Source of the DNA: an uncultured Clostridia bacterium
Lineage (GTDB): Bacteria; Bacillota; Clostridia; Oscillospirales; Acutalibacteraceae
Length of the DNA: 7,434 nt
NCBI GenBank assembly: GCA_946405475.1
Contig: CAMJHI010000108.1
Location: 1 to 7,434, forward strand
Reading direction: 5' to 3'
In this document: piece after piece, positions 5,327 to 7,434 of the stretch
Position numbering within the stretch: position 1 is the stretch's first letter
Layout of the letters: each line of letters starts with the position of its first letter
Made by a program: the position numbers and the translations under genes
Notes under the pieces: model-generated
Database searches by the model: none
Seen by the model: only the letters and a program-made list of their open reading frames with translations
Told to the model about the DNA's origin: nothing

Positions 5327-5671
5327 ATGTCCGTATCATTTTTCGGTTTTGATGAAAAAACACTCACCTTCACGACTGCTTCCGACCTGACCCCCGGCAC
5401 GCTGGTCAAGCCGAGCGGCAACGGCGCGGTCGCCGCCTGCGCGGCGAACGACGCGGTGTTCGGCGTTGTCATTACCTGCCGCAAAAATCTGGCCTGCGTG
5501 CAGGTGGGCGGTTATATCCGCCTGCCCTACACCGGCACGGCGCCCACGGTCGGTCTGAACGCGCTGTGCGCCGGTTCCGACACGGAAGTGGAGGTCGACG
5601 CGACCAACGGCAAGGAAAAATACGTGCTCGACGTGGACACCGCCGACAACACGTGCGGCGTTCTGCTTTGA
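5327..5671 (+). CDS. Small capsid decoration-like protein (DUF2190-like)
   Basis: The 114-residue product lies between protease and major capsid gene, where lambda has its decoration gene D. The sequence is Gly/Ala/Thr/Val rich and beta-type: ASDLTPGTLVKPSGNGAVA (19-37), DAVFGVVI, ACVQVGGYIRLPYTGTAPTVG (about 56-76), then KYVLDVDTADNTCGVLL at the end. This pattern of a short beta protein with a G-V-A-V-Q-x-x-G-Y core is what I know from DUF2190-like head decoration or fibre proteins of Firmicute phages. Such proteins sit on the mature shell and stabilise it. There is no signal peptide or membrane helix. Family assignment is by pattern memory plus gene order, so decoration is likely but not proven. 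Confidence 0.7.
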   Translation: MSVSFFGFDEKTLTFTTASDLTPGTLVKPSGNGAVAACAANDAVFGVVITCRKNLACVQVGGYIRLPYTGTAPTVGLNALCAGSDTEVEVDATNGKEKYVLDVDTADNTCGVLL

Positions 5672-5698
5672 TGACGAAAAAGAGAGGAGAAAAACAGT

Positions 5699-6703
5699 AT
5701 GGCTAACTTTGATACCATCCGCCTGGAAAAAGGCCTTTACGGCAGCGGCTCCTTCACGGCCGCTCTGGAAAGCATCGACCCGTCCGAAAACTACCGCGGC
5801 ACCGAGCTGGAGGGGCTGGACGCCTATCAGCGCCAGCTCAAGCGCTTTGACATCCACGTCAGCGGCGCGGCGAGCGACCCGGTCGAAAAGTTTTTCAAGA
5901 CCTCCGACAGCGCCGCCCTGTTCCCCGAATACGTGGCGCGCGCGGTGCGTCAGGGCATGGAGGAAGCCGACGTGCTGCCCAAGATCGTGGCGAGCGTGAC
6001 CAACATCGACTCGCTCGATTACCGCTCCATCACGAGCGTTCCGTCCGACGACGACAAGTCGCTCAAGGACGTGGCGCAGGGCGCCGTGATCCCGCAGACC
6101 ACCGTCAAAACGCAGGAAAATCTGGTCAAGCTCAACAAGCGCGGCCGCATGCTGGTGGCGTCCTATGAGGCCATCCGCTTCCAGCGCCTCGACCTGTTCA
6201 CCGTGACCCTGCGGCAGATCGGCGCCTACATCGCCAAGCAGCAGCTCGCGGACGCGGTCAACGTGCTCGTCAACGGCGACGGCAACGGCAACGCCGCCGC
6301 GGCCACCGCCTGCGCGGCCTCCGGCACGCTCACCTACGCCGATCTGATCTCGCTGTGGAACGACCTCGATCCGTACGAGATGAACGTGCTCATCGCCAAC
6401 CCCGCCGACGCCGTGAAAATGCTCAATCTGGCGGAATTCAAGGATTCCCACGCCGGGCTGAACTTCCACGCGACGGGCAAGATGATCACCCCCATCGGCG
6501 CGGAGCTGATCAAATCGGCCTGCACCGCAAGCGGCAGCATCATCGGGCTGGACAGAAGATGCGCGCTGGAAATGGTGAAGGCCGGCGACGTGCTGACGGA
6601 ATATGACAAGCTCATCGACCGTCAGCTCGAGCGCGCCGCCATCACCTCGATCGCGGGCTTTGCCAAGATCTTCACGGACGCTTCGCGCGTGCTTTCCGTT
6701 TAA
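5699..6703 (+). CDS. Major capsid protein, HK97 fold
   Basis: This is the shell-forming subunit. The 334 residues fit the family. An N-terminal helical part (about 30-95, EGLDAYQRQLKRFDIHV...FPEYVARAVRQGMEE) leads to an extended-loop-like segment (about 100-145, ITSVPSDDDKSLKDVAQGAVIPQTT). Then comes the spine helix and P-domain core (RGRMLVASYEAIRFQRLDLFTVTLRQIGAYIAKQQLADAVNVLVNGDGNGN, about 148-198, written here with gaps implied). The A-domain part (LTYADLISLWNDLDP.. and VLIANPADAVKML) and the closing LIDRQLERAAITSIAGFAKIF complete it. There is no long cleavable delta domain at the N terminus, which fits scaffold being supplied by the upstream protease gene. GAGGAG at 5684-5689 sits 9 bases before the ATG. 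Confidence 0.9.
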   Translation: MANFDTIRLEKGLYGSGSFTAALESIDPSENYRGTELEGLDAYQRQLKRFDIHVSGAASDPVEKFFKTSDSAALFPEYVARAVRQGMEEADVLPKIVASVTNIDSLDYRSITSVPSDDDKSLKDVAQGAVIPQTTVKTQENLVKLNKRGRMLVASYEAIRFQRLDLFTVTLRQIGAYIAKQQLADAVNVLVNGDGNGNAAAATACAASGTLTYADLISLWNDLDPYEMNVLIANPADAVKMLNLAEFKDSHAGLNFHATGKMITPIGAELIKSACTASGSIIGLDRRCALEMVKAGDVLTEYDKLIDRQLERAAITSIAGFAKIFTDASRVLSV

Positions 6704-6717
6704 GCGGGGCGGCCGTT

Positions 6718-7080
6718 ATGATCAGCCGTCAGACCGTGCTCAACCATCTGCGGCAGCTTGTCACGCTTGACAGCAAGGGGGCAGCCAACGCGCTGCCCCT
6801 TTGCGAGATCAGCCTGAACGAGGTGATAAGCCGCCTGCGAACGCCCGCCGACGCAAACGATCTGCGCGTGGCCAAGGCCGCCGCGGGGCTGGCGTTTTAC
6901 CGCTTTGCGCTGCGCCAGTTAGCAGACGGGAACGGCGCGACCTCGTTCAAGGCCGGCGACGTGACCGTGAGCCGTTCGCCTGCCGCCACCCTGGAATTTG
7001 CCGAGCGGGTGCGCGACGAAAGCTTGGCGCAGGCCGCCAACCTACTCGCCGACACGGATTTTCTTTTCAGGCAGGTGTGA
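6718..7080 (+). CDS. Putative head-tail connector (adaptor) protein
   Basis: The 120-residue product is largely helical: ISRQTVLNHLRQLVTL at the start, ANDLRVAKAAAGLAFYRFALRQLA in the middle, and AATLEFAERVRDESLAQAANLLAD near the end. A short polar stretch, GDVTVSRSP, lies between the last two helices. This helix arrangement with a small hydrophilic loop resembles the gp6/gp15-type adaptors that bind under the portal. Position right after the major capsid gene supports it. The intergenic gap is 14 bases, and the ribosome binding site is poor (GCGGGGCGG, no AGGAGG), so expression may be low or depend on readthrough from the capsid gene. The connector role is inferred from position and shape, not from a recognised motif. 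Confidence 0.6.
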   Translation: MISRQTVLNHLRQLVTLDSKGAANALPLCEISLNEVISRLRTPADANDLRVAKAAAGLAFYRFALRQLADGNGATSFKAGDVTVSRSPAATLEFAERVRDESLAQAANLLADTDFLFRQV

Positions 7081-7083
7081 TCC

Positions 7084-7422
7084 ATGACCAACAATCCCTT
7101 TGAACCCTTCGGCAGAACGGTCGCGCTCTGCGACGCAGACGGCGGCGAATTGAGCGCCTTCAAGGCGCTGATCCAGCCGCTGCGCTACAAAAACAAGATG
7201 TACCTCGACGGCATTTACACCGAGATCGGCTTCAACAGTCAGGGGCACTACCTTTATCTCGGCCCGCCCGAGCCGGATCTCTGCTCGCTCGCGCCGGGCG
7301 CCTACCTGAGCGCCGACGGGGTGCATTACCAGATCGACCGCGCCGAAAAGGTGTACCAGAACGACAAAGTGTTTTACATTTGGGCGATCATCCGCACGAT
7401 CACGGAGGTGACTTATGACTGA
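7084..7422 (+). CDS. Putative head closure / head-tail joining protein
   Basis: The 112-residue product looks like a compact beta protein: KALIQPLRYKNKMYLDG, GHYLYLGPP, GAYLSADGVHYQIDRAEKVYQND and KVFYIWAIIRTI. Small beta-barrel proteins with a final strand of this kind (Y-x-W-A-I-x-R) are common as head closure or joining factors after the adaptor in siphophages and myophages. It follows the connector by 3 bases and is served by AGGTG at 7073-7077, inside the end of that gene. Its stop overlaps the next start by 8 bases. I recognise no specific family; a minor tail role is possible. Confidence 0.5.
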   Translation: MTNNPFEPFGRTVALCDADGGELSAFKALIQPLRYKNKMYLDGIYTEIGFNSQGHYLYLGPPEPDLCSLAPGAYLSADGVHYQIDRAEKVYQNDKVFYIWAIIRTITEVTYD

Positions 7423-7434
7423 TTCCATCAGCGC
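7415..7434 (+). CDS. Start of a further phage gene, cut by the window edge
   Basis: ATG 7415 follows GGAGGTG (7404-7410) after 4 bases and opens a frame (MTDSIS...) that continues to the edge. It overlaps the end of the preceding gene by 8 bases. In this gene order a tail-completion or tail gene is expected, but six codons cannot show it. Confidence 0.65.

Noticed and set aside
3211..6469. Further long minus-strand open frames (3211-3999, 4290-5363, 5336-6469)
   Set aside because: Same composition effect opposite portal, protease and capsid genes; no ribosome binding sites and no recognisable domains.

Overview
The window joins an ordinary chromosomal edge (about 1-1450) to the start of a tailed-phage head and packaging module (about 1453-7434, running off the right end). 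The DNA is probably from a GC-rich Firmicute of the class Clostridia. The genes have strong AGGAGG-type ribosome binding sites, the left gene encodes a zinc-ribbon/BspA-type leucine-rich-repeat protein, and the intergenic DNA is full of palindromic interspersed repeats of a kind I associate with Oscillospiraceae-like genomes. The host assignment is inference, since no rRNA or housekeeping gene is present.

Left region. A leftward, 3'-truncated gene (1-383, minus) encodes an N-terminal zinc ribbon followed by LRR_5 repeats. It has a near-perfect sigma-A promoter (414-442, minus). Behind the promoter is a strong bidirectional terminator (497-541). Next comes a tandem array of three 143-163 bp units (551-1019), each carrying two inverted, perfect 8-bp hairpins with complementary loops, a layout resembling REP doublets. 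After a short plain stretch there is a second palindrome-rich element (about 1155-1282) that ends like a rho-independent terminator, then AT-rich DNA with two dyads (1303-1318, 1348-1367) just before the phage genes. I see no protein-coding gene between 384 and about 1450.

Right region. Eight rightward genes form one tightly packed unit: small terminase, large terminase (PBSX type), portal, prohead protease with a probable C-terminal scaffold, small decoration-like protein, major capsid protein, two small head-tail connector or closure candidates, and the first six codons of another gene. The first four genes overlap or abut (8 nt, 1 nt and 4 nt overlaps), and most starts have good Shine-Dalgarno sequences. 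This implies one polycistronic late transcript. The portal forms the vertex, the protease/scaffold directs and matures the shell of major capsid protein, the small protein probably decorates it, the terminase pumps DNA in, and the connector proteins close the head for tail joining.

Points of interest: the small terminase gene lacks a canonical start where its ribosome binding site expects one (ATC at 1501); no integrase, repressor or lysis gene is visible, so the packaging module directly abuts host-like repeat DNA; the protease carries a Cys/His cluster after its putative catalytic serine. The phage genes themselves look like an intact, recognisable HK97-fold head module. I did not find a clearly novel system. 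The repeat array and the terS start are the best leads.
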